This document shows, one piece after another, positions 49,820-58,439 of a stretch of DNA of 64,000 bases. The translations under genes were made by a program, and so were the position numbers. Numbering within the stretch: the first letter of the stretch is position 1; each line of letters begins with the position of its first letter. Under the pieces are notes generated by a model. The model searched no databases. It had not been told where the DNA came from and was given only the letters and a program-made list of their open reading frames with translations. Origin of the DNA: Clostridium disporicum (GTDB taxonomy: Bacteria > Bacillota > Clostridia > Clostridiales > Clostridiaceae); contig NZ_CYZX01000008.1 in NCBI RefSeq assembly GCF_001405015.1, forward strand, positions 62,001-126,000. Reading direction: 5' to 3'.

Positions 49820-52800
49820 TTAATCTTCTTTAGGCTTTCGTACAAATAAACTTCCAACGTTATATTCATCATACCTACTCTGATTATCAAATTTCGGTGA
49901 ATATACATCCCTTATTACATCAAAAACTTTTTCTAAATCAAACATTCCATAACCCCAATCTCTATTAGGATATATATCTCCCTGCCTTCCATTTGCTCCA
50001 CTTATAATGTATGATTTTATCTGATTAGAATATAAAGTTGGGTCATTACCATCTACTATTGCCCACTGTAATATTAATGCACATCCTCCCGCAACAACAG
50101 CTCCTCCCACAGATGCTCCTGTAATTGTAGTAGTTCCTCCACCTGGTCTCGCAACTAAAGCATTTACTCCTCCTGCTGCAATCTCTGGTTTTATTCTTCC
50201 ATCTCTTGTATATCCTCTTCCTGACTCTCCAACTACTGAGTTATTATTTTGATTATAATATGCTACTGATATAGCTCCAGATGCTGTGCTCGGAAGTGTT
50301 AATGTAGTATCCTCAACCGGACTTAAAAACTTTGTATCTGCATCTATTAATTCTCTTTGAGGTATCCATGCATAGTAATTTCCATTTACTATATATTCAC
50401 CTGTCAATCTAAACTTCCAAATACCTTCTCTTATGTTTGATGCTTGTATAGATATCAATCCATCTCCTGTAGTTTGCTCTGGACTTGTAAAATTAACAAT
50501 CATTTCAGTTCCTTCATAAGTAAACTTTATTCTTTCCTTATTGGTGTTTTTCGATGTTAGATTAGGAATAATTTCACCTGAAGGAGATATGATTGAAAGA
50601 ACTACTCTATTAGGTTTGTTCATCCATATTTCAATAGGCAACACTTTTTGTTTAGAGCCCATTCTTATTTGTATATCCTTATAATCACCAGTTTTTTCGA
50701 TTACACCTTGTGTATGCGTCTCAGTATTACCTTGATTTCCAGTAGGAGTTACTAAAACTGTACCAATTCTTCCACTATTATTATTAATACTCCCTTCTAC
50801 AATACCGTTTCCTGTATGTGAGCCCATATTGCTACCAAGAGGAATATATACAACTACTGGTCTATTGACTTCCTTCGCAACAGCTGTTATATATCTAATA
50901 CCTAGTAATACACTCCATGGAGTATAGCTTGGAACATTTGAATCTATGAATGCTCTCTCTAATTCAGTTTTACTAGCTTGAGTTAGCTTAACTATTACAA
51001 ACTCACAATCTGGTGCTGCTCCTTTTAAATCTGGATTTATTCCCCGACCTCCAATAATACTAGCCATAGCCGTTCCATGGCCTATAGTATCTTTAGTTGC
51101 TACTAATGTATAAGGATCTCCTCCACTTTTTTGTAACTTTATAGCTTCTGTTATTTGTTCCTCAGTATATTCTATTCCATAATTTAAATTATAAATTTCT
51201 TTATTTCCTTGTATAGTTTGGTCCCATATTCTGAATATCCTTGATGTATCATCTTCCCTCATAAATTCTTGGTTTAGGTAGTCAATTCCAGTATCTACTA
51301 TTCCTACAAGTACTCCTCTTCCATTTAATCTTAAATAAGGATTCTGCCTTATACTCTCTATCCCACTAGCTTCTAATGGTGTAATTTGATTTAAAGTTAA
51401 TATTGTAGATATTTCTATATCAATTATTTTTATACCTAATTTTTCTATATCAGGAATGTTATTTTCAGGAGTAATTAATATAGCAAATGTCTCAGATATA
51501 ATAACACCTTTAGTATCTGGCAATTTTAAAGCTTGTAAAAAAGCTTCTCTCGTCGGAATCTCAACTAATAAAAATACATCATTCTTATCGGTATTACTTG
51601 AAGTAGTAGGTGTTACAGTATTTGTAGCATTATTACCTGTATTTATGTTTGTATTGCTACTTGGCTGATTATTATTTGTTACTGTATTTGTACCATTTGT
51701 GCTTGGTACAATATTTTCTTGTCTATTACCTTTTTCTTTTTCATTTTTGTCTCTAAGTAAACTATTAATAACCTCAGTTATTAAACTTAAACTATCATAA
51801 GCACAAACTTCTCCATATCCCCAAGATGGATCTGGGTAAATAACATCTCTTCTATCCCTCTTAGCTCCTAATAATATATAATATCTTAATCTCTCTCCAT
51901 ATAAATATGGATCATTAAACTTTACAGTCCCCCATTCCATCATTAATGCACATATTCCTGTTACACTAGGAGTTGCCATTGATGTTCCTGATTTAGCTGC
52001 AAAGCTTCTATTAGGTATAGCTGATTCTATGTTTTCACCTGGTGCAACAACATCTGGCTTTATTTCTCCTCCGTTATATAATCTTCCTCTTCCGCTAAAA
52101 GGCGAAATAGTATTTGTTAAAAAGTTATAGCTTCCAACAGATATTACATTTCTAACAGTTGCAGGAATACCTAATGTATTATATACAGTAGGATTTAAGA
52201 ATTTTGTACTTACATTTAGCCCCTCAGATATAGGGAGCCACATATCAAAATTTCCCTCATAATCATTTATTCTTCTTAGAACTATTGTCCATTGTCCACT
52301 AGAAATAAAAGTATTTACTCCAAATAATACAATTCCTATTTCACCGCTAATATCAAATGGCTTAGGTCCTGTATCATATATATCATACCTACTTGAACCA
52401 ACAACTCCACTATTAAAGCCTTCAATTAAATTTATTATGCCACTACTTTTCCCTTCGGGAGATATAAGCTCTAGGCTCAATTGTGGTAAAACTGATTTAT
52501 ATAAATTTATAGAAACCATAGTTTCATCGCTAGCAACGTTAAAATTTATTCTATTTTCATTATTTATGTCTCCACCTATATGGTGAGCTGCTTCCCCCTC
52601 ATTTCCTGCAGCAATTACTATAGTTATTTTCTCTAAAGAGGATACAGTTTGAATATATTGTTCTAAAAGACTACTTCCATTATGAGCTCCATCATTAGTG
52701 CTTAAGCTAATATTAACTACCAGTGGCATTTGTAATTCTTTTGACCTATCAACAAGAAATTTCAAACCTCTCATTATTAATGTACTTAATGAAAACCTAG

Positions 52801-53482
52801 TCCTTGTTACCTTTACCATTGCAATAGAACTTTTTGGTGCAACACCATAATAGTTTTTATCTATTTTACCTCCAGCACAAGCTATTCCAGCTACATGAGT
52901 TCCATGTCCTACTACATCTGTTAAGTTAACTACTGATAATGGATCGTTAGAATTTAATGCTTGATTTATCATTTCTTTATCATATACTTTACCGTCACCA
53001 TCCAGGTCATATATATATTCAATTCTAGTTGTTCCATCATCATTTCTAAATGCTGGATGAGTATAATCTATTCCAGTATCTATGAATCCAACTAATGTGC
53101 CTTCTCCTAACAAACCATAATCTCCTTGAGCTGTTTGAACACATGAAGCCCTATTTGCTTGTGCATCTGTTAAATATAAACTCTTTGGTAGCTCTATATA
53201 TTGAATTACAGGACTAAGAGTTAAATCCACAATCTTATCCACATGTATTTTTACTAAACCGAAGTTATAGCCTAAATCTTCATAAGTTCCACCTAAGTTA
53301 TCCACAGTTTGTCTAATTTTATCCACAGCTTCGCCAGAAATAATAACAACCTCTATTAAATCATCTGCCGATTTATTTAAATAAGTGCTTGATATATTCA
53401 ATTTATTTAGAATTTCTGCCGGTAATTTTTTCAGTGTACCTAATAGATCTTGCCTTAATTTATTATTTTCTATAATTTTCAC
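49820..53482 (-). CDS. Fusion of two Csp-type subtilisin-like germination proteases
   Basis: 1220 residues, twice the size of one Csp. Half 1: prodomain about 1-105, catalytic residues Asp135 (FIDTGIDY), His193 (GHGTHVAG), oxyanion Asn294, Ser501 (GTSMATPS). An Asn/Thr/Ser-rich linker spans about 580-632. Half 2: its own prodomain-like segment, then Asp730 (IVDTGIDY), His802 (GHGTAMAS), Asn916 and Ser1124 in GASVGGAV. Both halves hold the jellyroll insert region. GTG start, weak ribosome-binding site. Half 2 keeps the triad, but its Ser motif lacks the usual proline and bulk, so activity is doubtful. Likely activator of proSleC. Confidence 0.88.
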   Translation of the reverse strand: MKIIENNKLRQDLLGTLKKLPAEILNKLNISSTYLNKSADDLIEVVIISGEAVDKIRQTVDNLGGTYEDLGYNFGLVKIHVDKIVDLTLSPVIQYIELPKSLYLTDAQANRASCVQTAQGDYGLLGEGTLVGFIDTGIDYTHPAFRNDDGTTRIEYIYDLDGDGKVYDKEMINQALNSNDPLSVVNLTDVVGHGTHVAGIACAGGKIDKNYYGVAPKSSIAMVKVTRTRFSLSTLIMRGLKFLVDRSKELQMPLVVNISLSTNDGAHNGSSLLEQYIQTVSSLEKITIVIAAGNEGEAAHHIGGDINNENRINFNVASDETMVSINLYKSVLPQLSLELISPEGKSSGIINLIEGFNSGVVGSSRYDIYDTGPKPFDISGEIGIVLFGVNTFISSGQWTIVLRRINDYEGNFDMWLPISEGLNVSTKFLNPTVYNTLGIPATVRNVISVGSYNFLTNTISPFSGRGRLYNGGEIKPDVVAPGENIESAIPNRSFAAKSGTSMATPSVTGICALMMEWGTVKFNDPYLYGERLRYYILLGAKRDRRDVIYPDPSWGYGEVCAYDSLSLITEVINSLLRDKNEKEKGNRQENIVPSTNGTNTVTNNNQPSSNTNINTGNNATNTVTPTTSSNTDKNDVFLLVEIPTREAFLQALKLPDTKGVIISETFAILITPENNIPDIEKLGIKIIDIEISTILTLNQITPLEASGIESIRQNPYLRLNGRGVLVGIVDTGIDYLNQEFMREDDTSRIFRIWDQTIQGNKEIYNLNYGIEYTEEQITEAIKLQKSGGDPYTLVATKDTIGHGTAMASIIGGRGINPDLKGAAPDCEFVIVKLTQASKTELERAFIDSNVPSYTPWSVLLGIRYITAVAKEVNRPVVVYIPLGSNMGSHTGNGIVEGSINNNSGRIGTVLVTPTGNQGNTETHTQGVIEKTGDYKDIQIRMGSKQKVLPIEIWMNKPNRVVLSIISPSGEIIPNLTSKNTNKERIKFTYEGTEMIVNFTSPEQTTGDGLISIQASNIREGIWKFRLTGEYIVNGNYYAWIPQRELIDADTKFLSPVEDTTLTLPSTASGAISVAYYNQNNNSVVGESGRGYTRDGRIKPEIAAGGVNALVARPGGGTTTITGASVGGAVVAGGCALILQWAIVDGNDPTLYSNQIKSYIISGANGRQGDIYPNRDWGYGMFDLEKVFDVIRDVYSPKFDNQSRYDEYNVGSLFVRKPKED

Positions 53483-53542
53483 CCCAAAAAAATTCTTTAA
53501 TCTAATATATGCTTATTACTTAAACTTTGTATTTATTGCAAT

Positions 53543-53572
53543 AAAAAAAGATGCCTTTTGGCATCTTTTATA
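53543..53572 (-). terminator. Terminator after the XRE regulator gene
   Basis: AAAGATGCC, TTTT loop, GGCATCTTT, with T7 on the minus strand; the hairpin overlaps the stop codon of the regulator gene. Confidence 0.85.
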
Positions 53573-54239
53573 AAGTAATTTCTATTCTTTCTAATTTTGC
53601 TACAACTTCGAATTCCTTAACTGTAACAGTTTCAGTCATTAGGGCTCCCCCGTTGCTAACTAATAGATATTTAGAATTACCTAAACTTTTTAATTGTCTT
53701 ATAATTCTTTCCCCTTTATAATCAACAAGGAAAATTCCATTATTGCTAGGTTCTTTTACTAAATGAGCAAAAGCTAAATCACCTTTAATCATTCTAAATC
53801 CAGACATTTCATTATCTTGAATTTCTATGTATAGAACCTTATCCTGCGGAAAACCTTCAACCTTATTCGAGCGAACAGGCAATTCTTTTTTTCCTTTTAT
53901 ATTGTTTAAACTATAATCAAAAATAGGTACACTTTTTAATACTGAAGCGAAGGCATCATTCCAAACTTCAGTTGTTTCAACCTTTTTAGGCTTCTTATTA
54001 ACTTCTAAAGTCTTTCTTTCTTCCATAAGAGCTTCATCAGTAACTACCATATTTATATCATTTAAATCTGTATTTAATATTTTAGCTGCTTTATCTATAA
54101 AAGATTCTTGAACTACTTTTCTACCAAGTTCAACATCATTTATATATTTTTCTGCAACACCTAATTTTTTAGCAAGTACCTTTTGAGACATCCCAGACTT
54201 TAATCTTGCTTCTTTAATTCTTTGCCCAACTCTACTCAT
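53568..54239 (-). CDS. XRE-family regulator with degenerate LexA/CI-like (S24) C-terminal domain
   Basis: 223 residues. A helix-turn-helix lies at about 5-60 (RIKEARLKSGMSQKVLAKKLGV). A linker follows, then a C-terminal domain with the S24 layout (YIEIQDNEMSGFRMIKGDLAFAH). Where S24 proteases have GDSM, this has DNEM, so the nucleophilic Ser is missing and self-cleavage is unlikely; the domain probably serves as dimeriser or ligand sensor. It ends a unit with the DUF3783 gene 6 bp upstream. Confidence 0.85.
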   Translation of the reverse strand: MSRVGQRIKEARLKSGMSQKVLAKKLGVAEKYINDVELGRKVVQESFIDKAAKILNTDLNDINMVVTDEALMEERKTLEVNKKPKKVETTEVWNDAFASVLKSVPIFDYSLNNIKGKKELPVRSNKVEGFPQDKVLYIEIQDNEMSGFRMIKGDLAFAHLVKEPSNNGIFLVDYKGERIIRQLKSLGNSKYLLVSNGGALMTETVTVKEFEVVAKLERIEITL

Positions 54240-54245
54240 TTGATT

Positions 54246-54608
54246 TTATTCCTTTCTATTTCTTAAATGCCATTCTCGCTCTTCTATTAAATGGTTTATT
54301 AAATAATTAAAAGTCCAATTAATAGAGTTTGGCGTTACCATAGCTAAAACTCCACCTTTTATTTTAGTTCTAGTTAAAGCTATAGCTTCTCTCAATTCAC
54401 TCTCTGGAAAGTTATTATATATTATTGCTTTCTCTTTTATAGGATTATTATTAATAATTTCAAATCTTAATCCATCGAGTACCTCTTTTAAAGTCATTTC
54501 ACACATATCAGGTAATACATTAATAACTTTATAATTAAATTCATTTAACCATTCTAATTCATCATTAGTTAGACCATAAGCTAAAATACACTTATTATTA
54601 TCCAACAT
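54246..54608 (-). CDS. DUF3783 domain protein
   Basis: 120 residues. The DUF3783 pattern is recognisable: ILAYGLTNDELEWL at the N-terminus and VLDGLRF, FPESELREAIALTR, LAMVTPNSINWTFNYLINHLIEERE later. Function unknown in general. It lies 20 bp after the cyclophilin gene and 6 bp before the XRE regulator, so it is probably cotranscribed with them. GGGGGATT precedes ATG. Confidence 0.85.
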   Translation of the reverse strand: MLDNNKCILAYGLTNDELEWLNEFNYKVINVLPDMCEMTLKEVLDGLRFEIINNNPIKEKAIIYNNFPESELREAIALTRTKIKGGVLAMVTPNSINWTFNYLINHLIEEREWHLRNRKE

Positions 54609-54628
54609 CTCAATCCCCCATAATTATA

Positions 54629-55150
54629 CTATTCTATTATTGCTGGCTCATCAAACTTTTCACCAAATGTATCAACAGTTACTTTCTTAATAACTTGATC
54701 TTCGTATGGTTTATCATTGTAATCTGTTTTAGTTGCAACTATCTTATCAGCTACATCCATACCTTCTATAACTTTACCAAATGAAGCGTATTGTCCATCA
54801 AGATGTGGAGCATCTGCAACCATAATGAAGAATTGGCTTCCTGCTGAGTCTGGGCTCATAGCTCTTGCCATTGAAAGAACTCCTCTTGTATGTTTTAAAT
54901 CATTTTTAAATCCATTTCTAGAGAACTCACCCTTTATTGAATATCCAGGTCCTCCAATTCCCATACCTTCTGGGCATCCACCTTGAATCATAAATCCTGG
55001 TATTACTCTATGGAATATTAATCCATCATAAAATCCTCTATTTATTAAATCAACAAAGTTCTTTACTGTATTTGGAGCTACTTCTGGATATAATTCAGCT
55101 TTTATAACTCCTCCGTTTTCCATTTCGAATGTTACTATTGGGTTTTTCAT
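54629..55150 (-). CDS. Cyclophilin-type peptidyl-prolyl cis-trans isomerase
   Basis: 173 residues, no signal peptide, so cytoplasmic. Active-site motifs: FHRVIPGFMIQGG near residue 49, GVLSMARAMSPDSAGSQFFI near 90 and HLDGQYASFGKVIEGMD near 115. Speeds proline isomerisation in folding proteins. AGAGGT precedes ATG. Confidence 0.95.
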   Translation of the reverse strand: MKNPIVTFEMENGGVIKAELYPEVAPNTVKNFVDLINRGFYDGLIFHRVIPGFMIQGGCPEGMGIGGPGYSIKGEFSRNGFKNDLKHTRGVLSMARAMSPDSAGSQFFIMVADAPHLDGQYASFGKVIEGMDVADKIVATKTDYNDKPYEDQVIKKVTVDTFGEKFDEPAIIE

Positions 55151-55252
55151 AAAAAATACCTCTCTTTCATTTTGCTATAACTTATTATTATCATATTTAT
55201 CTACAGCAATTCAATAATTTAGCATTAAATTGTTGAATTATTTTCAAAAAAA

Positions 55253-55283
55253 TAAGCTTCGATAGTAACGAAGCTTAAAAAAA
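55253..55283. terminator. Terminator between the DUF4325 gene and the cyclophilin gene
   Basis: TAAGCTTCG / CGAAGCTTA, loop ATAGTAA, flanked by A and T runs on either strand. Confidence 0.8.
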
Positions 55284-55303
55284 CTGTATTATTAATTGTT
55301 ATA

Positions 55304-55576
55304 TTAAAATGTTGTTCCTAAAACAACCCTAGAATAATCTGAATAATTCGTCAAATTTTTAACAGAAATATGTTTAAAAACATACTCTCTTCCTAACTTT
55401 TCTATTAACTCTGAGAAAAGGCAAGTCAAAAATGATGTTGAAATTCTATCGTATCCTTCAAAATCTAATACTACGCCTGATTCTATATTTTTTCTTATGC
55501 TATCCTTTAAAACTATAGCATCTTCGCATGAATAGCTATTTCCTAATAAATTTTTTACTTTAATATCCTTTCTCAT
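55304..55576 (-). CDS. STAS-like DUF4325 protein
   Basis: 90 residues from ATG at 55576, which has GAGGGGGATT five bases before; longer forms starting upstream lack a site. The central VVLDFEGYDRISTSFLTCLFSELI is the DUF4325 core, an alpha/beta fold related to STAS domains. Such proteins often work with kinase or phosphatase switch systems or appear in defence loci. Nothing here shows the partner. Confidence 0.82.
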   Translation of the reverse strand: MRKDIKVKNLLGNSYSCEDAIVLKDSIRKNIESGVVLDFEGYDRISTSFLTCLFSELIEKLGREYVFKHISVKNLTNYSDYSRVVLGTTF

Positions 55577-55721
55577 GATTAATCCCCCTCTATATTTTAA
55601 AATTTTCTGAAAATTCCTTCTTATGTTATTATAATACACCACACTTAATTGATTGTCAATATTTTAACGATATTTTTTTGTGATTTTATATACATCTGCT
55701 TTTAGTAATAATATTTAAAGT

Positions 55722-55746
55722 AAAAAAAGAAGCCTTTCGGCCTCTT
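55722..55746 (-). terminator. Terminator after murI
   Basis: Minus strand AAGAGGCC, GAAA tetraloop, GGCTTCTTTTTTT. Confidence 0.9.
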
Positions 55747-55747
55747 G

Positions 55748-56521
55748 CTATAAATTTATTAATTTCCAACTTAAATCTATGAATCTCTCTTCATCTGATG
55801 AATTATATACTTCTATCTTTCCTTTTTGATGAGAATCATTTAAGAGATCTTTTTCTGCTAATCTCCTTTTTATTTCTCTTGCAGTACCTAGTCCACCATC
55901 AATAATTTCTATATCATTTCCTATTACATTCTTGATTGCCTCGCTAACAAATGGATAATGAGTACATCCTAAAACTATAGAAGAAGTATTACTACTATCA
56001 TATCCATGAAGTTTTTCTTTTAAATACTCTTCTAATTCTTCTCCTGTAAATTTCCCATTTTCAACGAATTCCATTAATCCCTCACATGGTATTGGAATTA
56101 TATCAGCTTTATCTTTGTATCTATTTAATAAATATTTAAACTTATCTTGTTTTACTGTCATAGGAGTAGCCATCATTAATATCTTGCCTTTTTTACCCAG
56201 TTCTACTGCTGGCTTTATTGCTGGTTCTATACCTACTAATGGTATATTAGGATATACTAATCTTAATTCTGCTACAGCTGCACTAGTTGCAGTATTGCAT
56301 GCTACAACTATGCCCTTTGCTCCTTTTTCTAATAAAAACTCAACAGTATTAAATGTTAAATCTCTTATTTCCTTTTTTGTCTTTGTCCCATATGGTGCAT
56401 TTTTTGAGTCTCCAAAATATATATAATTCTCATTAGGCATTATCTTAAGTGCTTCTCTTAATACACTTATTCCTCCTAATCCAGAATCTAAAAAACCTAT
56501 TGGCATCTCTTTCTTATTCAA
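55748..56521 (-). CDS. murI: Glutamate racemase
   Basis: 257 residues from TTG at 56521, seven bases after GGAGTGAG; a start upstream would add 21 residues without a site. Motifs: IGFLDSGLGGISVLREA with the first acid, VVACNTATSAAV with catalytic Cys and LGCTHYPFV with the second catalytic Cys. Supplies D-glutamate for peptidoglycan. Also YFGDSKNAPYG near residue 32. Confidence 0.95.
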   Translation of the reverse strand: MNKKEMPIGFLDSGLGGISVLREALKIMPNENYIYFGDSKNAPYGTKTKKEIRDLTFNTVEFLLEKGAKGIVVACNTATSAAVAELRLVYPNIPLVGIEPAIKPAVELGKKGKILMMATPMTVKQDKFKYLLNRYKDKADIIPIPCEGLMEFVENGKFTGEELEEYLKEKLHGYDSSNTSSIVLGCTHYPFVSEAIKNVIGNDIEIIDGGLGTAREIKRRLAEKDLLNDSHQKGKIEVYNSSDEERFIDLSWKLINL

Positions 56522-56752
56522 GGTATTCTCACTCCAATTTATATAGTCCAAATTTATAATAAAACTTACTACTAAATTATTCAAGCAAATACACTGTATA
56601 TAACTACAAAATAAAAAATCTAATTCTTTTATTATTTGTTAATATCTATGTGTAATTTTAAATTTGGAATATCACTTATATTACTTATAAATATTCTATA
56701 CCTTTATAGAAAGTAAATCTACTTACTTTTTTATTATCTATTTAATATTCCA

Positions 56753-57031
56753 TTACATCCATGATGGAATGCTAACTTTTTCTTTTTCAATAATGCTTGA
56801 GTTTATCTTTCTACTTCTCTTTTGAGAATTTCTAGTTACTAATTCTTGTGCTTCATTTATACTCTTTGCCTTAAATACTATTGTCCATCCATTTTTATCA
56901 TATTTCCCAGCACACATAACATATTTATCATCATCTTTATTTACCCCGTTTGTCATGTCATACACAAAGCTATTTAACTCTCCAATATTTTTATAATTAA
57001 GTTTAACAAAAATCCCTCTATTACCTTTCAT
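56753..57031 (-). CDS. Small SOS-controlled protein, function unknown (92 aa)
   Basis: GGAGGTGCGAT before ATG and an excellent promoter make this a real gene. The product is 92 residues, basic in its C-terminal third (TRNSQKRSRKINSS), with a likely alpha/beta N-terminal part (GIFVKLNYKNIGELNSFVY, GWTIVFKAKSINEAQELV). No membrane segment; one cysteine. I do not recognise the family. Two perfect LexA boxes cover its promoter, so it should be induced by DNA damage. It stands alone between murI and an SDR gene. Confidence 0.8.
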   Translation of the reverse strand: MKGNRGIFVKLNYKNIGELNSFVYDMTNGVNKDDDKYVMCAGKYDKNGWTIVFKAKSINEAQELVTRNSQKRSRKINSSIIEKEKVSIPSWM

Positions 57032-57042
57032 ATCGCACCTCC

Positions 57043-57090
57043 GAACTGTTGTTCTGATGTTATTTTATCAGAACATTCGTTCTTGGTCAA
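57043..57090 (-). promoter_or_regulatory. SOS promoter with two LexA boxes
   Basis: Minus strand TTGACC (57090-57085), 17-bp spacer, TAAAAT (57067-57062). LexA boxes of the Gram-positive form GAAC-N4-GTTC lie at 57071-57082 (GAACATTCGTTC, inside the spacer) and at 57043-57054 (GAACTGTTGTTC, over the predicted transcript start). Both half-sites are exact in each. A further inverted repeat GTTCTGAT / ATCAGAAC links them. Confidence 0.88.
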
Positions 57091-57136
57091 TATATATTTC
57101 AACATTTTTTTACAAATTTATTACCTTAAATTAACT

Positions 57137-57910
57137 TTACTTCTTATTTGTTTTTAAAATAATTTTTCTAGAGATAGCTCTAGGTAATAATTTATTTGCA
57201 TTTACTAATACTCTATTTTTAAATCCAGGAATTATAATAACTTCTCCTTTTTTAAACTTATCATATCCTACTTTAGCTACTATATCTGCATTCATAAGAT
57301 ACTTCTTAGCCTTTTCTGATTTCTTTATACCGGCTTTGCTTTGAAAACTAGTTCTAACAGGCCCTGGGCAAAGACACGATATATTTATTCCATATTCTTT
57401 TACCTCTTCATGAATTGCTTCGGTAAGATTTAACACATATGCTTTAGATGCATAATATGTAGCCATTCTTGGTCCTGATGCAAAAGCTGCTGTAGAAGCA
57501 ACATTTAATATTCCTCCCGATTTCTTTTCAATCATCTTTGGTAAAAAATATTTAGTTAATTTAGTTAACGCTTTTATATTTATATCTATTAACTTCTCTT
57601 CCGTTTTCCAATCTATCTCTGCAAATTCTCCAAATGAACCAATCCCTGCATTGTTAACTAAAATATTTATATCTATTTCATTCTTATTAATATATTTTAT
57701 AAGCTTATCAACTTCATCTTCTCTTGATAAATCTACATCTAACATGATAATTTTATTTTTTTCATTATTTAACTTATCTACTGCCATTTGTAATTTTTCT
57801 TTATCTCTAGCTACTAATATCAAATTATAGCCATCTCTTTCAAAAAGCTTTGCTAACTCATACCCTATTCCACTTGATGCTCCTGTAATTAAAACATAAT
57901 TATTATCCAT
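57137..57910 (-). CDS. Short-chain dehydrogenase/reductase
   Basis: 257 residues, classical SDR. Cofactor motif TGASSGIG at residues 9-16, NNAGIGSFG near 91, catalytic Ser near 140 (NVASTAAFASGP) and YxxxK (YYASK) near 155. The substrate is unknown; the C-terminal extension with basic residues resembles SDRs acting on lipids or long-chain substrates. GGAGGAAAAG precedes ATG. Confidence 0.9.
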   Translation of the reverse strand: MDNNYVLITGASSGIGYELAKLFERDGYNLILVARDKEKLQMAVDKLNNEKNKIIMLDVDLSREDEVDKLIKYINKNEIDINILVNNAGIGSFGEFAEIDWKTEEKLIDINIKALTKLTKYFLPKMIEKKSGGILNVASTAAFASGPRMATYYASKAYVLNLTEAIHEEVKEYGINISCLCPGPVRTSFQSKAGIKKSEKAKKYLMNADIVAKVGYDKFKKGEVIIIPGFKNRVLVNANKLLPRAISRKIILKTNKK

Positions 57911-58040
57911 ACTTTTCCTCCAATTCTTATAAAACCATTATATCATCTTATATTAGCAGTAGTATCTACGAAATTAGTCGATATTTTCCCTTATTTCACT
58001 CCCATATTATTACATTTTTCTCAATATAAGTTATGTTACT

Positions 58041-58076
58041 GTATATATTGTAAAGACAATCTATACAATATATACA
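58041..58076 (+). promoter_or_regulatory. Operator-like inverted repeat and left copy of the flanking 21-bp repeat
   Basis: GTATATATTGT (58041-58051) is the exact reverse complement of ACAATATATAC (58065-58075). The 21-bp sequence 58056-58076, starting ACAATCTATACAAT, recurs with one change at 59644-59664 on the far side of the cassette. It lies just ahead of the first RHH gene, so it may be that protein's operator, a partition site or a recombination scar. Confidence 0.7.
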
Positions 58077-58088
58077 AAGGGGGATTTT

Positions 58089-58277
58089 ATGAAAGATGCA
58101 ACAATAATGCTTCGTGTTACAGCCGAGCAGAAATTAGCAATAAAACGTACAGCTAGAAAACTTGGGCTCACTATAACAGAATTTACGCTTCTAAGTCTTA
58201 TGAAAACAATTAGTGATACTGAAACTAGCCAAAATTCCGAAGTTACATTAGATTTGCTTAGCTCTAAAGATGATTAA
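58089..58277 (+). CDS. Ribbon-helix-helix protein, first gene of the partition cassette (62 aa)
   Basis: Ribosome-binding site AAAGGGGG. A short beta strand (TIMLRVTAEQ), then two helices (KLAIKRTARKLGL, TITEFTLLSLMKTI), the ribbon-helix-helix pattern of CopG/Arc/MobC-type DNA-binding proteins. A polar tail follows. Immediately upstream is a perfect 11-bp inverted repeat and immediately downstream an iteron cluster, either of which could be its target. Probably the autorepressor of the cassette; the family name is not certain. Confidence 0.8.
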   Translation: MKDATIMLRVTAEQKLAIKRTARKLGLTITEFTLLSLMKTISDTETSQNSEVTLDLLSSKDD

Positions 58278-58278
58278 A

Positions 58279-58403
58279 CATATAAATACCATATAATCGC
58301 CATATAATAACCATACAAAATTTCAATTAATTATTTTTGAACATAACTTTTTTTATGCAAAAAAGCATACTGGTGTATAACCAACATATAATCACCATAC
58401 AAT
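58279..58403 (+). repeat. Centromere-like iterons: six CATA(T/C)AA(T/A) octamers at 11-bp phase
   Basis: CATATAAA 58279, CATATAAT 58290, CATATAAT 58301 and CATACAAA 58312 are spaced exactly 11 bp. A second pair, CATATAAT 58385 and CATACAAT 58396, is also 11 bp apart. Between the groups is a short hairpin TATGC / GCATA with six A's (58354-58369). Iterons upstream of a ParM-like gene are the hallmark of a parC centromere to which ParR binds. Confidence 0.82.
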
Positions 58404-58439
58404 TACAATAAAAAAAATTTATAAAAGGATGTGATAGAA

